Assembly: GCF_000599985.1 (NCBI RefSeq)
Contig: NZ_CP007445.1
Coordinates: 558,001-622,000, forward strand
Length of the DNA: 64,000 nt
Direction of reading: 5' to 3'
DNA from: Gilliamella apicola
GTDB lineage: Bacteria; Pseudomonadota; Gammaproteobacteria; Enterobacterales; Orbaceae
Position 1 is the stretch's first letter, and each line of letters starts with the position of its first letter. Position numbers and translations under genes: made by a program. The notes beneath the pieces are model-generated. The model saw only the letters and a list, made by a program, of their open reading frames with translations. It searched no databases and had not been told where the DNA came from. Below are positions 9,278 to 20,864 of the stretch, piece by piece.

Positions 9278-11560
9278 ATGAGTAATTTAAACGAAGTACA
9301 AGCAAAGGCTTGGAAAGGATTTAAAGAAGGTGATTGGCAAAATAATGTCAATGTTCGTGATTTCATTCAAACAAATTACACACCTTATGAGGGTGATGAA
9401 TCTTTCTTAGCTGGCGCTACCGATGCTACCACTAAATTGTGGGACAAAGTGATGGAAGGCATCAAATTTGAAAACTCCACTCATACACCAGTTGATTTTG
9501 ATACAAGTGTAATCTCTACTATCACTGCTCATGATGCGGGTTATATTGAAAAGGATTTAGAGAAGATTGTCGGTTTACAAACTGAAAAACCATTAAAACG
9601 AGCTATTATCCCGTTTGGTGGTATCAAGATGATTGAAAACTCTTGTAAAGCTTACAATAGAACTTTAGATCCATTAGTCAAAAAAATCTTTACTGAATAC
9701 CGTAAAACTCACAACCAAGGTGTGTTTGATATTTATACTCCAGATATCCTTCGTTGTCGTAAATCAGGTGTTATTACGGGTCTTCCTGATGCGTACGGTC
9801 GTGGACGTATCATTGGTGATTACCGTCGTGTAGCACTTTACGGTATTGATTACTTAATGCAAGATAAATTTGCTCAATTCACTTCATTACAAGCTGATTT
9901 TGAAAATGGCGTTGATTTACCAATGACCATGCAACGTCGTGAAGAAATTGCTGAGCAACATCGTGCGCTTGGTCAAATTAAAGAAATGGCTGCAAAATAT
10001 GGTTTTGATATTTCAGCTCCAGCAACAACAGCACAAGAAGCTGTTCAATGGACCTATTTTGGTTACTTAGCTGCGGTTAAATCTCAAAATGGTGCAGCAA
10101 TGTCATTAGGTCGTACTTCGACTTTCTTTGATATTTACTTCCAACGTGATTTAGAAGCAGGTTTAATCACTGAGCAAGAAGCACAAGAAATTGTTGACCA
10201 TTTCGTAATGAAATTACGTATGGTTCGTTTCTTACGTACACCTGAATATGATGAATTATTCTCAGGCGATCCAATTTGGGCAACTGAATCTATCGCAGGT
10301 ATGGGTGTTGATGGTCGTACATTAGTAACTAAGACTTCTTTCCGTTTCTTAAATACTTTATATACAATGGGTCCATCACCAGAACCAAATATGACTATCC
10401 TTTGGTCAGAACACTTACCAAGTGGATTTAAAGAATTTGCATCTAAAGTATCAATTGATACTTCATCATTACAATATGAAAATGATGATTTAATGCGTCC
10501 AGATTTTAACAATGATGACTATGCAATTGCATGTTGTGTAAGTCCAATGATTGTTGGTAAACAAATGCAATTCTTCGGTGCTCGTGCTAACCTTGCAAAA
10601 ACTCTTCTATACGCAATCAATGGCGGTGTGGATGAAAAATTAAAAATGCAAGTTGGCCCTAAAGAAGATCCAATCACTGACGAATATCTTGATTTTGACA
10701 AAGTGTTCGCTCGTTTAGATCACTTTATGGATTGGTTAGCAAAACAATACGTGACAGCTTTAAATGCTATTCACTACATGCACGATAAATACAGCTATGA
10801 AGCATCATTAATGGCGTTACATGACCGTGATATTATTCGTACTATGGCTTGTGGTATTGCTGGTTTATCTGTTGCTGCTGACTCATTATCTGCAATTAAA
10901 TATGCGAAAGTGAAAACGATTCGTGATGAAGATGGTTTAGCAACTGATTTTGAAATCGAAGGTGAATATCCACAATTCGGTAACAATGATCCTCGTGTAG
11001 ATGATATTGCTGTTGATTTAGTTGAACGTTTCATGAAGAAAATTCAAAAACTTAAAACTTATCGTAATGCAATTCCTACTCAATCAGTATTAACCATTAC
11101 TTCAAACGTTGTATATGGTAAGAAAACTGGTAATACTCCAGATGGTCGTCGCGCTGGTGCTCCATTCGGACCTGGTGCTAACCCAATGCACGGACGTGAC
11201 CAAAAAGGTGCGGTTGCTTCATTAACATCTGTTGCTAAACTTCCGTTTGCTTACGCTAAAGATGGTATTTCATATACTTTCTCTATCGTTCCAAATGCAT
11301 TAGGTAAAGATGATGATGCACGTAAACGTAACCTAGCAGGTTTAATGGATGGTTATTTCCATCATGAAGCTACTGTTGAAGGTGGTCAGCATTTAAATGT
11401 TAACGTATTAAACCGTGAAACATTATTAGATGCGATGGAACACCCTGAAAAATATCCACAATTAACAATTCGTGTTTCTGGATATGCAGTGCGTTTCAAT
11501 TCATTAACTAAAGAGCAACAAAAAGACGTTATTACACGTACTTTCACTCAATCAATGTAA
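9278..11560 (+). CDS. pflB: pyruvate formate-lyase (formate C-acetyltransferase)
   Basis: The glycyl-radical enzyme that converts pyruvate and CoA to acetyl-CoA and formate during anaerobic growth. At 760 residues it has the same length as E. coli PflB and is nearly alignable without gaps. The active-site Cys-Cys pair is in IACCVSP (about 419-420) and the radical-bearing glycine in RVSGYAVRF (about 735). A gagg ribosome site lies nine bases before the ATG. It is preceded by focA, followed by a strong terminator, and its activase pflA comes next. Codon choice is visibly biased toward a few codons (for example cgt for Arg and ggt for Gly), as expected for a very highly expressed gene. Confidence 0.98.
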   Translation: MSNLNEVQAKAWKGFKEGDWQNNVNVRDFIQTNYTPYEGDESFLAGATDATTKLWDKVMEGIKFENSTHTPVDFDTSVISTITAHDAGYIEKDLEKIVGLQTEKPLKRAIIPFGGIKMIENSCKAYNRTLDPLVKKIFTEYRKTHNQGVFDIYTPDILRCRKSGVITGLPDAYGRGRIIGDYRRVALYGIDYLMQDKFAQFTSLQADFENGVDLPMTMQRREEIAEQHRALGQIKEMAAKYGFDISAPATTAQEAVQWTYFGYLAAVKSQNGAAMSLGRTSTFFDIYFQRDLEAGLITEQEAQEIVDHFVMKLRMVRFLRTPEYDELFSGDPIWATESIAGMGVDGRTLVTKTSFRFLNTLYTMGPSPEPNMTILWSEHLPSGFKEFASKVSIDTSSLQYENDDLMRPDFNNDDYAIACCVSPMIVGKQMQFFGARANLAKTLLYAINGGVDEKLKMQVGPKEDPITDEYLDFDKVFARLDHFMDWLAKQYVTALNAIHYMHDKYSYEASLMALHDRDIIRTMACGIAGLSVAADSLSAIKYAKVKTIRDEDGLATDFEIEGEYPQFGNNDPRVDDIAVDLVERFMKKIQKLKTYRNAIPTQSVLTITSNVVYGKKTGNTPDGRRAGAPFGPGANPMHGRDQKGAVASLTSVAKLPFAYAKDGISYTFSIVPNALGKDDDARKRNLAGLMDGYFHHEATVEGGQHLNVNVLNRETLLDAMEHPEKYPQLTIRVSGYAVRFNSLTKEQQKDVITRTFTQSM

Positions 11561-11585
11561 TTTGGTTAACTGAAAAACTAAACTT

Positions 11586-11615
11586 AAATAGCGCCTTTAA
11601 GGCGCTATTTTTTTA
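11586..11615 (+). terminator. intrinsic terminator after pflB
   Basis: A perfect 10-bp stem, AAATAGCGCC (11586-11595) with GGCGCTATTT (11601-11610), loop TTTAA, then a T run through 11614. It is the strongest canonical terminator in the window and separates pflB from pflA. Confidence 0.92.
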
Positions 11616-11817
11616 TTAAGTAGCAAAAATAGCTGTTTTAAAGTTAACAAAATCGTAGTACAGCAAGCATTATTAAATATGTTTGTTTTTTGTATAATTT
11701 AGTCAAAAACAAAACATATCAATTAATGCAATTGGTGTATGCAATGTATTATCTGAGTTAGAATAAGAATTAAAATATAAAGCAAAAAGCAATGTGAGTA
11801 ATTATTAGAGAATATTT

Positions 11818-12594
11818 ATGGAACAAAACATTATTATGACAACGAAACTACCTATAAAAGGTCGTATTCATTCTTTTGAATCCTTTGGTACTGTAGATGG
11901 TCCTGGAATTCGCTTCATTGTTTTTTTTCAAGGCTGTTTAATGCGCTGTTTGTACTGCCATAATCGTGACACTTGGGATTTAAAAGCTGGGCGAGAAGTC
12001 ACTGTTGAAGAACTGATGAAAGAAATTGTTTCTTATAAAAGTTTTATCATGCCTAATGGCGGTGGTGTTACAGCATCAGGTGGCGAAGCTACCTTACAAT
12101 CTGAATTTATCACTGAATGGTTTAAAGCCTGCCATGAAGAAGGTATCAGTACGTGTTTAGATACTAATGGTTATGCTAGACAGTTAGACCAAACGGTTGA
12201 TGATCTTTTAGAAGTCACAGACTTAGTGATGCTTGACTTGAAACAAGTCAATGATGAAATCCATCAAAAACTTGTCGGAGTACCTAATAAACGTGTTCTT
12301 GAATTTGCCAAACATCTACAAAAAATTAATAAACGGACTTGGATCCGCTACGTAGTGGTTCCTGGATGGACGGACGACGACGACTCAGCACATTTACTGG
12401 GTAACTTTATTGAAGGTATGGATAATATTGAAAGAGTGGAACTACTTCCTTATCATAAGATGGGCGCTTATAAATGGGATACCATGGGGGATGAATACAA
12501 ATTACAAGGAGTAGAAGCGCCTCCTCGTGAAACACTTGATAGAATCCAAGCGATTATAGAAAGTTATGGTCAACCAGTAACATTCAGTAAGTAA
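11818..12594 (+). CDS. pflA: pyruvate formate-lyase activating enzyme (radical SAM)
   Basis: A radical-SAM enzyme of 258 residues (E. coli PflA 246) that installs the glycyl radical on PflB using S-adenosylmethionine and a 4Fe-4S cluster. The cluster cysteines are Cys40, Cys44 and Cys47 (CLMRCLYC), and the SAM-binding GGE-like motif SGGEAT follows. The start at 11818 has a weak agag ribosome site; an internal ATG at 11836 would give a length closer to E. coli and cannot be excluded. It lies about 200 bases beyond the pflB terminator, so it has its own promoter or relies on read-through. Confidence 0.96.
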   Translation: MEQNIIMTTKLPIKGRIHSFESFGTVDGPGIRFIVFFQGCLMRCLYCHNRDTWDLKAGREVTVEELMKEIVSYKSFIMPNGGGVTASGGEATLQSEFITEWFKACHEEGISTCLDTNGYARQLDQTVDDLLEVTDLVMLDLKQVNDEIHQKLVGVPNKRVLEFAKHLQKINKRTWIRYVVVPGWTDDDDSAHLLGNFIEGMDNIERVELLPYHKMGAYKWDTMGDEYKLQGVEAPPRETLDRIQAIIESYGQPVTFSK

Positions 12595-12610
12595 TAAGCT
12601 ATCGACACTT

Positions 12611-12640
12611 AATAGGCACCTATAATGGTGCCTTATTTGT
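12611..12640 (+). terminator. terminator between convergent pflA and rarD
   Basis: AGGCACC (12614-12620) pairs with GGTGCCT (12627-12633) over loop TATAAT, flanked by A/T pairs and followed by a T-rich tail on the plus strand. It lies between two convergent genes and may work in both directions. Confidence 0.7.
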
Positions 12641-12642
12641 AT

Positions 12643-13539
12643 TTATTTTAATTTTTTGCGCTTTACCGCACGTAATAGATAAATGCCACCTTCTAAAGCC
12701 AAAACACAAACGGATAACCAAATAAGCCCATATGGAACGATGTGCTCTTTAGATACCGATTCATGCAAAAATAACACCGAAACAAGAGTTAGCAGTACTG
12801 GCTCTACGTATCCCAGTAATCCAAATAAACTAAGTGGTAATAACCGTCTCGCAACAAAATACATGGCAAAAGCAATGGCAGTAATGATACCGAGCATTGG
12901 AATAAAAATATGAAAGTGAGATAGGTCACTTATAACCTGATTAAAAGAGTAGTGTAAAATAAAATAAATAAGGCAGCCTACAAAGATAAAAAAGAAATCG
13001 GAAAATGTCCCTGAAATGCCCTCTATTTGCAATTTACGGCGTGTCATAAAGTAAATTGGGTAACCCAATGCAATAACGGCTGTTTCCCACGAAAACGCGC
13101 CAGTTATATAAATTTCCAAAACAACACCTATGCTGGCGAGCACGACTGCTATTTTTTGGAAAATACTTAGCTTTTCTTTATAAAATATTTGCCCGAAAAC
13201 GACCATCGTTAATGGCAGTAAAAAGTAGCCTAATGAAGCTGATAATCCATGTCTATTGATCGGTGCCCAAATAAAAATTAACATTTGGATGGTCAATAGA
13301 AATGAAGAAAATATTAGACCAATTAAAATCAGTGGCTGTTGTTTAATTCGCATAAATAAATTGATAATAGCTGACCACTGTTTTTCGACAATAATTAGTA
13401 TAATTATTGCGGGAAAGGAGGTTAATAATCGCCAACAAAAAATATCAACAACTGATAGTGGTTGTAATAGAACAGGGTAGTAATATAGTAAACCAAAAAG
13501 ACATGATGCAAATATTGAAAGCGCAACACCCTTTATCAT
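12643..13539 (-). CDS. rarD: RarD-like EamA-family drug/metabolite transporter
   Basis: A 298-residue polytopic protein with about ten membrane helices in two EamA repeats. It is most like E. coli RarD: the FxWRLLTSF stretch in helix 2, IFIWAPINRHGLSASLGYF in the middle of the first repeat, and the GLLGYVEPVLL block in the second. RarD's substrate is not established; the name comes from a chloramphenicol-resistance phenotype. A good ribosome site (aaggtgaa) precedes the ATG. It is downstream of serS on the same strand but separated by a terminator, so it probably has its own promoter. Confidence 0.8.
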   Translation of the reverse strand: MIKGVALSIFASCLFGLLYYYPVLLQPLSVVDIFCWRLLTSFPAIIILIIVEKQWSAIINLFMRIKQQPLILIGLIFSSFLLTIQMLIFIWAPINRHGLSASLGYFLLPLTMVVFGQIFYKEKLSIFQKIAVVLASIGVVLEIYITGAFSWETAVIALGYPIYFMTRRKLQIEGISGTFSDFFFIFVGCLIYFILHYSFNQVISDLSHFHIFIPMLGIITAIAFAMYFVARRLLPLSLFGLLGYVEPVLLTLVSVLFLHESVSKEHIVPYGLIWLSVCVLALEGGIYLLRAVKRKKLK

Positions 13540-13554
13540 TCTTTCACCTTTGTT

Positions 13555-13586
13555 AATAAAAAATAGCGCTAGTGATTAGCGCTATT
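13555..13586 (-). terminator. intrinsic terminator of serS
   Basis: On the minus strand, AATAGCGCT pairs with AGCGCTATT (13562-13570 and 13578-13586 on plus) over a 7-base loop and is followed by six T residues. The stem sequence is nearly that of the pflB terminator. Confidence 0.85.
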
Positions 13587-13618
13587 ATCTATATGTAATG
13601 AAGTGGGACAAATTTTAT

Positions 13619-14926
<1,308 letters not shown>

Positions 14927-15067
14927 TCATTAATAAGGAAATATCTTTCTACTTTAACCATTATTCTAATATAGTTAACAAAACATATAAATCAAAAAGT
15001 AGATTGATTATAGATATTAAATTTTGTGAGCTTAGTATACTAGAATTATATCGGGATTCAACCATAA

Positions 15068-15144
15068 TGGTGCACCCGAAGGGATTCGAACCCCTGACCG
15101 CTCGGTTCGAAGCCGAGTGCTCTATCCAGCTGAGCTACGGATGC
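15068..15144 (-). tRNA. tRNA-Arg(UCG)
   Basis: A complete cloverleaf of 77 bases with encoded CCA. The anticodon loop is CTTCGAA, giving anticodon TCG (codons CGA/CGG). The body is almost identical to the two tRNA-Arg(ACG) genes next to it, with about five substitutions including the anticodon base, a changed anticodon-stem pair, and a T-G wobble in the acceptor stem. Confidence 0.95.
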
Positions 15145-15163
15145 GTGTAAGTTCGTAAAAAAA

Positions 15164-15240
15164 TGGTGCATCCGAAGGGATTCGAACCCCTGACCGCCCG
15201 GTTCGTAGCCGGGTACTCTATCCAGCTGAGCTACGGATGC
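15164..15240 (-). tRNA. tRNA-Arg(ACG)
   Basis: A 77-base cloverleaf with encoded CCA. The anticodon loop is CTACGAA, giving ACG (read as ICG after TadA deamination). Identical in the body to the copy at 15258-15334. Confidence 0.96.
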
Positions 15241-15257
15241 GTTTTGAATTATTAAAA

Positions 15258-15334
15258 TGGTGCATCCGAAGGGATTCGAACCCCTGACCGCCCGGTTCGT
15301 AGCCGGGTACTCTATCCAGCTGAGCTACGGATGC
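15258..15334 (-). tRNA. tRNA-Arg(ACG), second copy
   Basis: A 77-base cloverleaf with encoded CCA and anticodon ACG, the same sequence as 15164-15240. It matches the argV/Y/Z/Q cluster position of E. coli, downstream of csrA and serV. Confidence 0.96.
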
Positions 15335-15353
15335 ATATTTTAATTTTTTAAAA

Positions 15354-15446
15354 TGGCGGTGAGAGAGGGATTCGAACCCTCGATGCAGCTTTTGACCGCA
15401 TACTCCCTTAGCAGGGGAGCGCCTTCAGCCTCTCGGCCATCTCACC
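15354..15446 (-). tRNA. serV: tRNA-Ser(GCU)
   Basis: A 93-base class-II tRNA with a long variable arm and encoded CCA. The anticodon stem CTCCC/GGGAG encloses CTGCTAA, so the anticodon is GCT (codons AGC/AGU). Position between csrA and the tRNA-Arg genes equals that of E. coli serV. Confidence 0.96.
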
Positions 15447-15487
15447 AAAAACATTATGACTTTGCTTGAACAACAAAATCATAATGT
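15447..15487 (-). terminator. A/T hairpin between csrA and tRNA-Ser
   Basis: ACATTATGA and TCATAATGT (15451-15459 and 15479-15487) form a 9-bp stem with a 19-base loop. On the minus strand a T run follows and abuts the tRNA-Ser 5' end. It may end csrA transcripts or mark tRNA processing. Confidence 0.4.
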
Positions 15488-15571
15488 CGTGGCGCACATA
15501 TTACGTTTTACAAAAAATAAGTCAAACATTTTTTTGCTTACGCGTGCTAGTTGTTTATTTCATGCCCAATA

Positions 15572-15772
15572 TTACTCTTTGGGTTCAGGTAATTCATCAT
15601 TTTTGTTCTGAGATTGATGAATTCTATTGTATATCTCTTCTCGATGAATTGAGACTTCTTTAGGTGCATTAATACCGATTCTGACTTGATTACCTTTCAC
15701 GCCAAGAATAGTAATAACAACATCATCACCAATAATTAGTGTTTCACCTACTCTCCTAGTTAAAATTAACAT
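15572..15772 (-). CDS. csrA: carbon storage regulator CsrA
   Basis: A 66-residue RNA-binding global regulator (E. coli 61) that binds GGA motifs near ribosome sites and represses or stabilises mRNAs. The N-terminal [11 protein letters not shown], the [10 protein letters not shown] strand and the [10 protein letters not shown] helix are all conserved; the C-terminal tail is a few residues longer and charged. An aggag ribosome site precedes the ATG. It lies between alaS and the tRNA genes, the conserved enterobacterial order. Confidence 0.97.
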   Translation of the reverse strand: MLILTRRVGETLIIGDDVVITILGVKGNQVRIGINAPKEVSIHREEIYNRIHQSQNKNDELPEPKE

Positions 15773-15924
15773 TAGATCTCCTAATATCAGTTAAGTATAC
15801 ATCACAATTTTAAGATATAGCTTCGTCAGCCCCCCATCGATAAGACAGAAAGACGGAATTTTACAGAAATATTCAAATAGTTAATTAATAAATATATTAT
15901 CAATCAATACTGGAATAAATCTGG

Positions 15925-18558
15925 CTAACTTGCTTGTAATTTATTACTGATTTCCTTTTTCATTGAAGACAATGCTTCTGGTAATGCTGAGAGATCCATT
16001 CCACCTGCTTGGGCGAAATCAGGCCGCCCACCGCCTTTACCACCTACTTTTAATGCTAATTGGGAAACTAATTCGCCAGCTTTGACAATATTGATTAAAT
16101 CATTTGTTACGCCAGCGGCTAAATTGATTTTGTCACCATTAACAGCAGCCAAAATAATTACGCCTGTTTTTAATTGATTTTTAAGATCATCAATCATAGT
16201 ACGTAATACTTTTGCCTCGACATTATCAAGTTTAGCAATTAGTAAATTTTTATTATTGATTTTTTCACATTGATTAATTAATTGTGCGCTTTGTTGGCTA
16301 GCTTTTTGCGCCTTTAATTGCTCGATGTTTTTTTCAAGTAGTTTAGTTTGTTCGAGCAACTGCTCTACACGAACTAAAACTGCTGATTTGTCGCTTTTAA
16401 CCAATTGTGCAATTTGGTTTAATAAATTTGCTTCATGGTGTATAAAATCCATCGCATTTTGCCCAGAGGTTGCCTCGATACGGCGAACTCCAGAAGCAAT
16501 GCTTGATTCAGATATTATTTTAAATAAACCTATATCGCCCGTTCTATCTACATGAGTACCACCACATAATTCAATTGAGAAATCGCCCATAGTTAGAACA
16601 CGAACAATCTCTTCATATTTTTCACCAAATAGTGCCATTGCCCCTTTATTTCTAGCTTCATCTATTGGCATTAGTTCAACGTCAACAGGTAAATTGTAAC
16701 GAATTTGCCTGTTAACTAGATTTTCGATTTCAACAATTTGTTCTTGTGTGATGCTTTGATTATGCGAAAAATCAAAACGAAGATAGCTATCATTCACTAA
16801 AGAACCTTTTTGATGAACATGGTTGCCTAAAATTTGTTGTAATGCAGCTTGTAATAAATGAGTTGCTGAATGATTACGTCTAATACGTTCTCTTAACTCG
16901 ACATCAATTGCTGCTGTTACTAAATCACCAACTTTAAGAGATCCTTTAACAAGGGTACCGATATGACCAATGCTTTTGCCATATTTTTGGCTATCTAAAA
17001 CAGTAAATTCGGCGTTTGCAGAAGTTAATATACCTTTATCACCAATTTGTCCGCCAGATTCTCCATAAAATGGCGTCTTATCTAAGATGATAATAGCTTC
17101 ATCACCAGCATTGACATTTTCTACTTTTTGACCATTTTGGAAAATGGCAATTACTTCCCCTGATGCTTCGGTAGCTTGATAACCTAAAAATTCGGTTTTA
17201 TCATCAAGTTTAATCACATTGCTATAGTCAACACTAAAAGTACTTGATTCACGAGCACGTTTACGTTGTTCTTCCATGCATTGATTAAATCCATCTTCAT
17301 CAATGGTGATATTTTTTTCGCGACATACGTCTGCGGTTAAATCTAATGGAAAACCAAACGTATCGTAAAGTTTAAATGCAACATCGCCAGGTAATACCGA
17401 ATCGGTGATTTTAACCAATTCTTGATCGAGTAAAAACAATCCTCGCTCTAATGTTTTTAAGAATTGCTCTTCTTCAATTTTAAGTGCATCTTCAACTATT
17501 TTTTGATTTTTCGCTAATTCAACCGCTGCACTTCCCATTACATCAATGAGAGGTTTAACTAATTTGTAGAAGAATATCCCTTTAGCACCTAACATATGCC
17601 CATGACGCACAGCTCGTCGAATAATTCGACGTAAAACATAGCCACGACCTTCATTAGAAGGTAATACCCCATCAGAAATTAAAAATGCACAAGAACGAAT
17701 ATGGTCAGCAATAACACGTAAAGATTTGCTTTCTAAATCTTTCGTTTGAATGATTTGTGCTGCATCATGAATTAGTTTCTTAAATAAATCAATTTCATAA
17801 TTGGAATTAACATGTTGTAAAACAGCTGCAATTCTTTCTAAGCCCATACCCGTATCGACTGATGGCTTAGGTAATGGTTCCATTGTGCCATCAGGATGAC
17901 GATTAAACTGCATAAAGACAATGTTCCAAATTTCAATGAATCGGTCACCATCTTCTTCTGCGCTGCCTGGAGGTCCTCCCCAAATATGATCACCATGATC
18001 ATAAAAAATTTCTGTACACGGTCCACATGGTCCTGTATCACCCATTTGCCAGAAGTTATCTGAAGCATAAGGTGCACCTTTGTTGTCACCAATACGCACG
18101 ATACGCTCTTTAGGTATACCAATTTCTTTTTCCCAAATTTCGTATGCTTCATCATCTGTTTCATAAACAGTGACAGTTAATTTATCTTTAGGTAGATTAA
18201 ACCATTCTTTACTAGTTAATAATTCCCAAGCAAAATGAATCGCATCATGTTTAAAATAGTCACCAAAGCTAAAGTTTCCTAACATTTCAAAAAAAGTATG
18301 ATGTCGAGCAGTATAACCTACATTATCCAAATCATTGTGTTTACCACCAGCGCGAACACAACGTTGTGCAGTTGTTGCTCTGGTATAAGGACGCTTTTCT
18401 ATCCCTAGAAATACATCCTTGAACTGATTCATTCCAGCGTTAGTAAATAATAGCGTTGGATCATTATGAGGAACAAGGGAACTACTTGCTACAATTTCAT
18501 GTCCTTTGCTATTGAAAAAGTCAAGAAAAGTTTGACGAATTTCTGCAGTGCTTTTCAT
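15925..18558 (-). CDS. alaS: alanyl-tRNA synthetase
   Basis: An 877-residue class-II synthetase (E. coli AlaS 876) that charges tRNA-Ala and edits mischarged serine and glycine. The N-terminal catalytic domain begins [13 protein letters not shown] and contains the [13 protein letters not shown] region. The editing domain has the HSATHLL zinc motif and the second CGGTHV half. The C-terminal coiled coil and glycine-rich C-Ala domain ([13 protein letters not shown]) are complete. It is flanked by csrA and recX as in E. coli. Confidence 0.97.
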   Translation of the reverse strand: MKSTAEIRQTFLDFFNSKGHEIVASSSLVPHNDPTLLFTNAGMNQFKDVFLGIEKRPYTRATTAQRCVRAGGKHNDLDNVGYTARHHTFFEMLGNFSFGDYFKHDAIHFAWELLTSKEWFNLPKDKLTVTVYETDDEAYEIWEKEIGIPKERIVRIGDNKGAPYASDNFWQMGDTGPCGPCTEIFYDHGDHIWGGPPGSAEEDGDRFIEIWNIVFMQFNRHPDGTMEPLPKPSVDTGMGLERIAAVLQHVNSNYEIDLFKKLIHDAAQIIQTKDLESKSLRVIADHIRSCAFLISDGVLPSNEGRGYVLRRIIRRAVRHGHMLGAKGIFFYKLVKPLIDVMGSAAVELAKNQKIVEDALKIEEEQFLKTLERGLFLLDQELVKITDSVLPGDVAFKLYDTFGFPLDLTADVCREKNITIDEDGFNQCMEEQRKRARESSTFSVDYSNVIKLDDKTEFLGYQATEASGEVIAIFQNGQKVENVNAGDEAIIILDKTPFYGESGGQIGDKGILTSANAEFTVLDSQKYGKSIGHIGTLVKGSLKVGDLVTAAIDVELRERIRRNHSATHLLQAALQQILGNHVHQKGSLVNDSYLRFDFSHNQSITQEQIVEIENLVNRQIRYNLPVDVELMPIDEARNKGAMALFGEKYEEIVRVLTMGDFSIELCGGTHVDRTGDIGLFKIISESSIASGVRRIEATSGQNAMDFIHHEANLLNQIAQLVKSDKSAVLVRVEQLLEQTKLLEKNIEQLKAQKASQQSAQLINQCEKINNKNLLIAKLDNVEAKVLRTMIDDLKNQLKTGVIILAAVNGDKINLAAGVTNDLINIVKAGELVSQLALKVGGKGGGRPDFAQAGGMDLSALPEALSSMKKEISNKLQAS

Positions 18559-18770
18559 TTAGGCTTCCATATAAACGATAAATTTTTAAACATAGTAATA
18601 TACCTGTTACAACTAAAGTTGAAAAGTAAAGAAAAGTAAAATATTCTTTATAATACGGTTGATCTAGCTAATATTAAATGCAAATAAAAGGAAAAATAAA
18701 TTGATTTAGTGAGCTTAACTAATGGGTAATGAATAATTTAGTTCTCGTACATTTTAGATATTATCAAAAT

Positions 18771-19271
18771 TTAAGTCAATAAGTTATACACATCTTTTAT
18801 ATCGTCTTGAGTATAACCTCGGGTAATCAAAAATTGTACTATTCTCTGTTTTTCCAAAATATTTTTAGCATTAATCTGTTTAAATTTTTTTAATAATTGC
18901 TTATGGGCATTATACGACCAATTTATATCTAACATACACAAAAGTTTATTGGTTAAGTCAGTCGGTAGACCGCGTTGTTTTAATTCCATAGCAATTTTAT
19001 ATCTTCCATAACCTTTATTAGCTCTCATAACAATATATTTTTCAATATATTGTGTGTCGTTCATCCAATTCTGATTAGTACAATATTGAATGACATCAGC
19101 GGTTTCTATTTTAAGTTGATTTAATTGCTCATAGTATTCATCCTCTGAACATTTTATTTTTTTTGTAAAAAATTGGATAATTTTATTCGTTAGTTCGTAG
19201 GATGAATGATCGCGCTGTGCAAGTAATTGCACAGCTTTATTTAAGATTAATTTATTGATTTTTTTGTCCAT
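18771..19271 (-). CDS. recX: RecA regulatory protein RecX
   Basis: A 166-residue RecX-family protein (E. coli 166), an all-helical repeat protein that binds and inhibits RecA filaments. Three-helix repeats are visible (AVQLLAQRDHSSYELTNKI, KGYGRYKIAMELKQRGL, RIVQFLITRGYTQDDIKDV). Its ATG overlaps the recA stop by one base (TAATG), so it is made by translational coupling from the SOS-induced recA message. Confidence 0.95.
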   Translation of the reverse strand: MDKKINKLILNKAVQLLAQRDHSSYELTNKIIQFFTKKIKCSEDEYYEQLNQLKIETADVIQYCTNQNWMNDTQYIEKYIVMRANKGYGRYKIAMELKQRGLPTDLTNKLLCMLDINWSYNAHKQLLKKFKQINAKNILEKQRIVQFLITRGYTQDDIKDVYNLLT

Positions 19272-20317
19272 TATTCAAAGCTTTCATCTTCTGATGTAGT
19301 ATCTACGTCATCCGCAGCAAAAACGGCAGGGCTATTTAATAATAAATCACGTAGTTTTGTTTCAAGCTCTTTGGCTATTTCTGGATGTTCTTGTAAAAAT
19401 TTGATTGAATTTGCTTTGCCTTGACCAACTTTTTCGCCATTGTAGCTATACCAAGCACCTGCTTTATCAACTAATTTATGTTTGACACCTAGATCAATCA
19501 ATTCACCTTCTTTAGAAATACCACAACCGTAAAGAATTTGGAATTCAGCTTGTCTAAATGGCGCAGCAACTTTATTTTTAACTACTTTTACACGAGTATC
19601 ACTACCAATGACATCTTCACCTTCCTTCACGGCACCAATTCGTCGAATATCTAAACGAACAGATGCATAGAATTTAAGTGCATTACCACCAGTAGTTGTT
19701 TCTGGATTACCAAACATTACACCAATTTTCATACGAATTTGGTTGATAAATACCACTAAGCAGTTAGCATTTTTGATATTTGCGGTTAATTTACGTAAAG
19801 CTTGTGACATTAAGCGAGCTTGTAATCCCATATGAGAATCGCCCATTTCACCTTCAATTTCTGCTTTAGGTGTTAATGCTGCCACTGAGTCAACAATAAT
19901 AACATCAACTGCACCAGAACGAACTAAGGCATCACAAATTTCAAGCGCTTGTTCGCCAGTATCAGGTTGAGAAACTAATAAATCATCAACTTGTACACCT
20001 AGTTTAGCCGCATAAATTGGATCTAAAGCATGTTCTGCATCAATAAATGCGCATGTTTTACCTTCTTTTTGTGCTTGGGCAATAACTGATAAAGTTAATG
20101 TTGTTTTACCAGATGATTCTGGTCCAAAAATTTCAACGATTCGCCCCATTGGTAAGCCGCCAATACCTAATGCAATATCGAGTCCTAAAGATCCGGTAGA
20201 GACAGAATCAACATCTAACGTTTGGGTATCCCCTAAACGCATAATAGAACCTTTACCAAATTGTTTTTCTATTTGACTTAATGCTGCTGAAAGTGCACGT
20301 TGTTTGTTTTCGTTCAT
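19271..20317 (-). CDS. recA: recombinase RecA
   Basis: A 348-residue DNA-dependent ATPase for homologous recombination and LexA cleavage. Walker A GPESSGKT is at 65-72, the loop [19 protein letters not shown] region and the L2 [20 protein letters not shown] segment are intact, and the C-terminal tail is acidic ([13 protein letters not shown]). The frame is open to a TTG at 20332; I chose the ATG at 20317 because homologues start within a few residues of ENKQ. Its promoter has a LexA box, and recX is coupled downstream. Confidence 0.97.
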   Translation of the reverse strand: MNENKQRALSAALSQIEKQFGKGSIMRLGDTQTLDVDSVSTGSLGLDIALGIGGLPMGRIVEIFGPESSGKTTLTLSVIAQAQKEGKTCAFIDAEHALDPIYAAKLGVQVDDLLVSQPDTGEQALEICDALVRSGAVDVIIVDSVAALTPKAEIEGEMGDSHMGLQARLMSQALRKLTANIKNANCLVVFINQIRMKIGVMFGNPETTTGGNALKFYASVRLDIRRIGAVKEGEDVIGSDTRVKVVKNKVAAPFRQAEFQILYGCGISKEGELIDLGVKHKLVDKAGAWYSYNGEKVGQGKANSIKFLQEHPEIAKELETKLRDLLLNSPAVFAADDVDTTSEDESFE

Positions 20318-20353
20318 ATTATAAAATTCCAATGAGTTAGTTTATTGGTATAT

Positions 20354-20381
20354 ATTATACTGTATTGTTATACAGTATCAA
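20354..20381 (-). promoter_or_regulatory. recA promoter with LexA (SOS) box
   Basis: On the minus strand: -35 TTGATA (20376-20381), 16-bp spacer, -10 TATAAT (20354-20359). The spacer is exactly the 16-bp LexA box CTGT-N8-ACAG (20360-20375). This is the same arrangement as the E. coli recA promoter. Confidence 0.95.
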
Positions 20382-20864
20382 GTTTTTTTTATATCCAATA
20401 ATCATTTAGTTAATAATGAGAAATACTTCACAATTTTTTTTAAAATATTACTGGCTATAATCTATTTGATTGTCATAAATGGTGACGAAACAATAATATT
20501 CAAGGTTAAATTTAAACCAATAATAGATTCAATAAAGGTATAACTTTGTATAAGGTTATTATGAGATTTTATGTATTTTATATTTGAGATGAGATTTTAA
20601 ATTTAGGTCATGAAAATATCGCTTAACCAACTAAAATACTTAAATCTAAGTAATCAAATTATGCTAATTTGAGTAGGTAATACTTTCATAAAAAAATGTC
20701 ATTTGATATGATTAGCAAAGAAGAAGTTTTAGTCATTGTTGTATATTAAAAGTAGTTATCCCACTTGTAATTGAGTAAAAGTGATTTATTAATTTTTTAC
20801 TTAAACGTTATGCTAATCTGAAACATCTTTACACTTAAAATAATTATCTAATTAAAGGGAAATA
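20382..20864 (+). other. intergenic region between divergent recA and pqiA
   Basis: About 480 AT-rich bases without a credible open frame. The only structure I see is the dispersed TKAAAC-N12-TGAAAC element at 20793-20830, 35 bases before pqiA. A good aaaggga ribosome site for pqiA is at 20855-20861. Confidence 0.6.
20793..20830 (+). repeat. dispersed TKAAAC-N12-TGAAAC element, copy 1
   Basis: T run, then TTAAAC-N12-TGAAAC with an 18-bp period. Related copies are at 26944, 53057, 54067 and 58304. This one is the most divergent after the second half-site and lies just upstream of pqiA. Confidence 0.5.

Noticed and set aside
15466..15663. 65-residue plus-strand frame opposite csrA
   Set aside because: Overlaps csrA antisense and the hairpin; no ribosome site and no protein-like composition.
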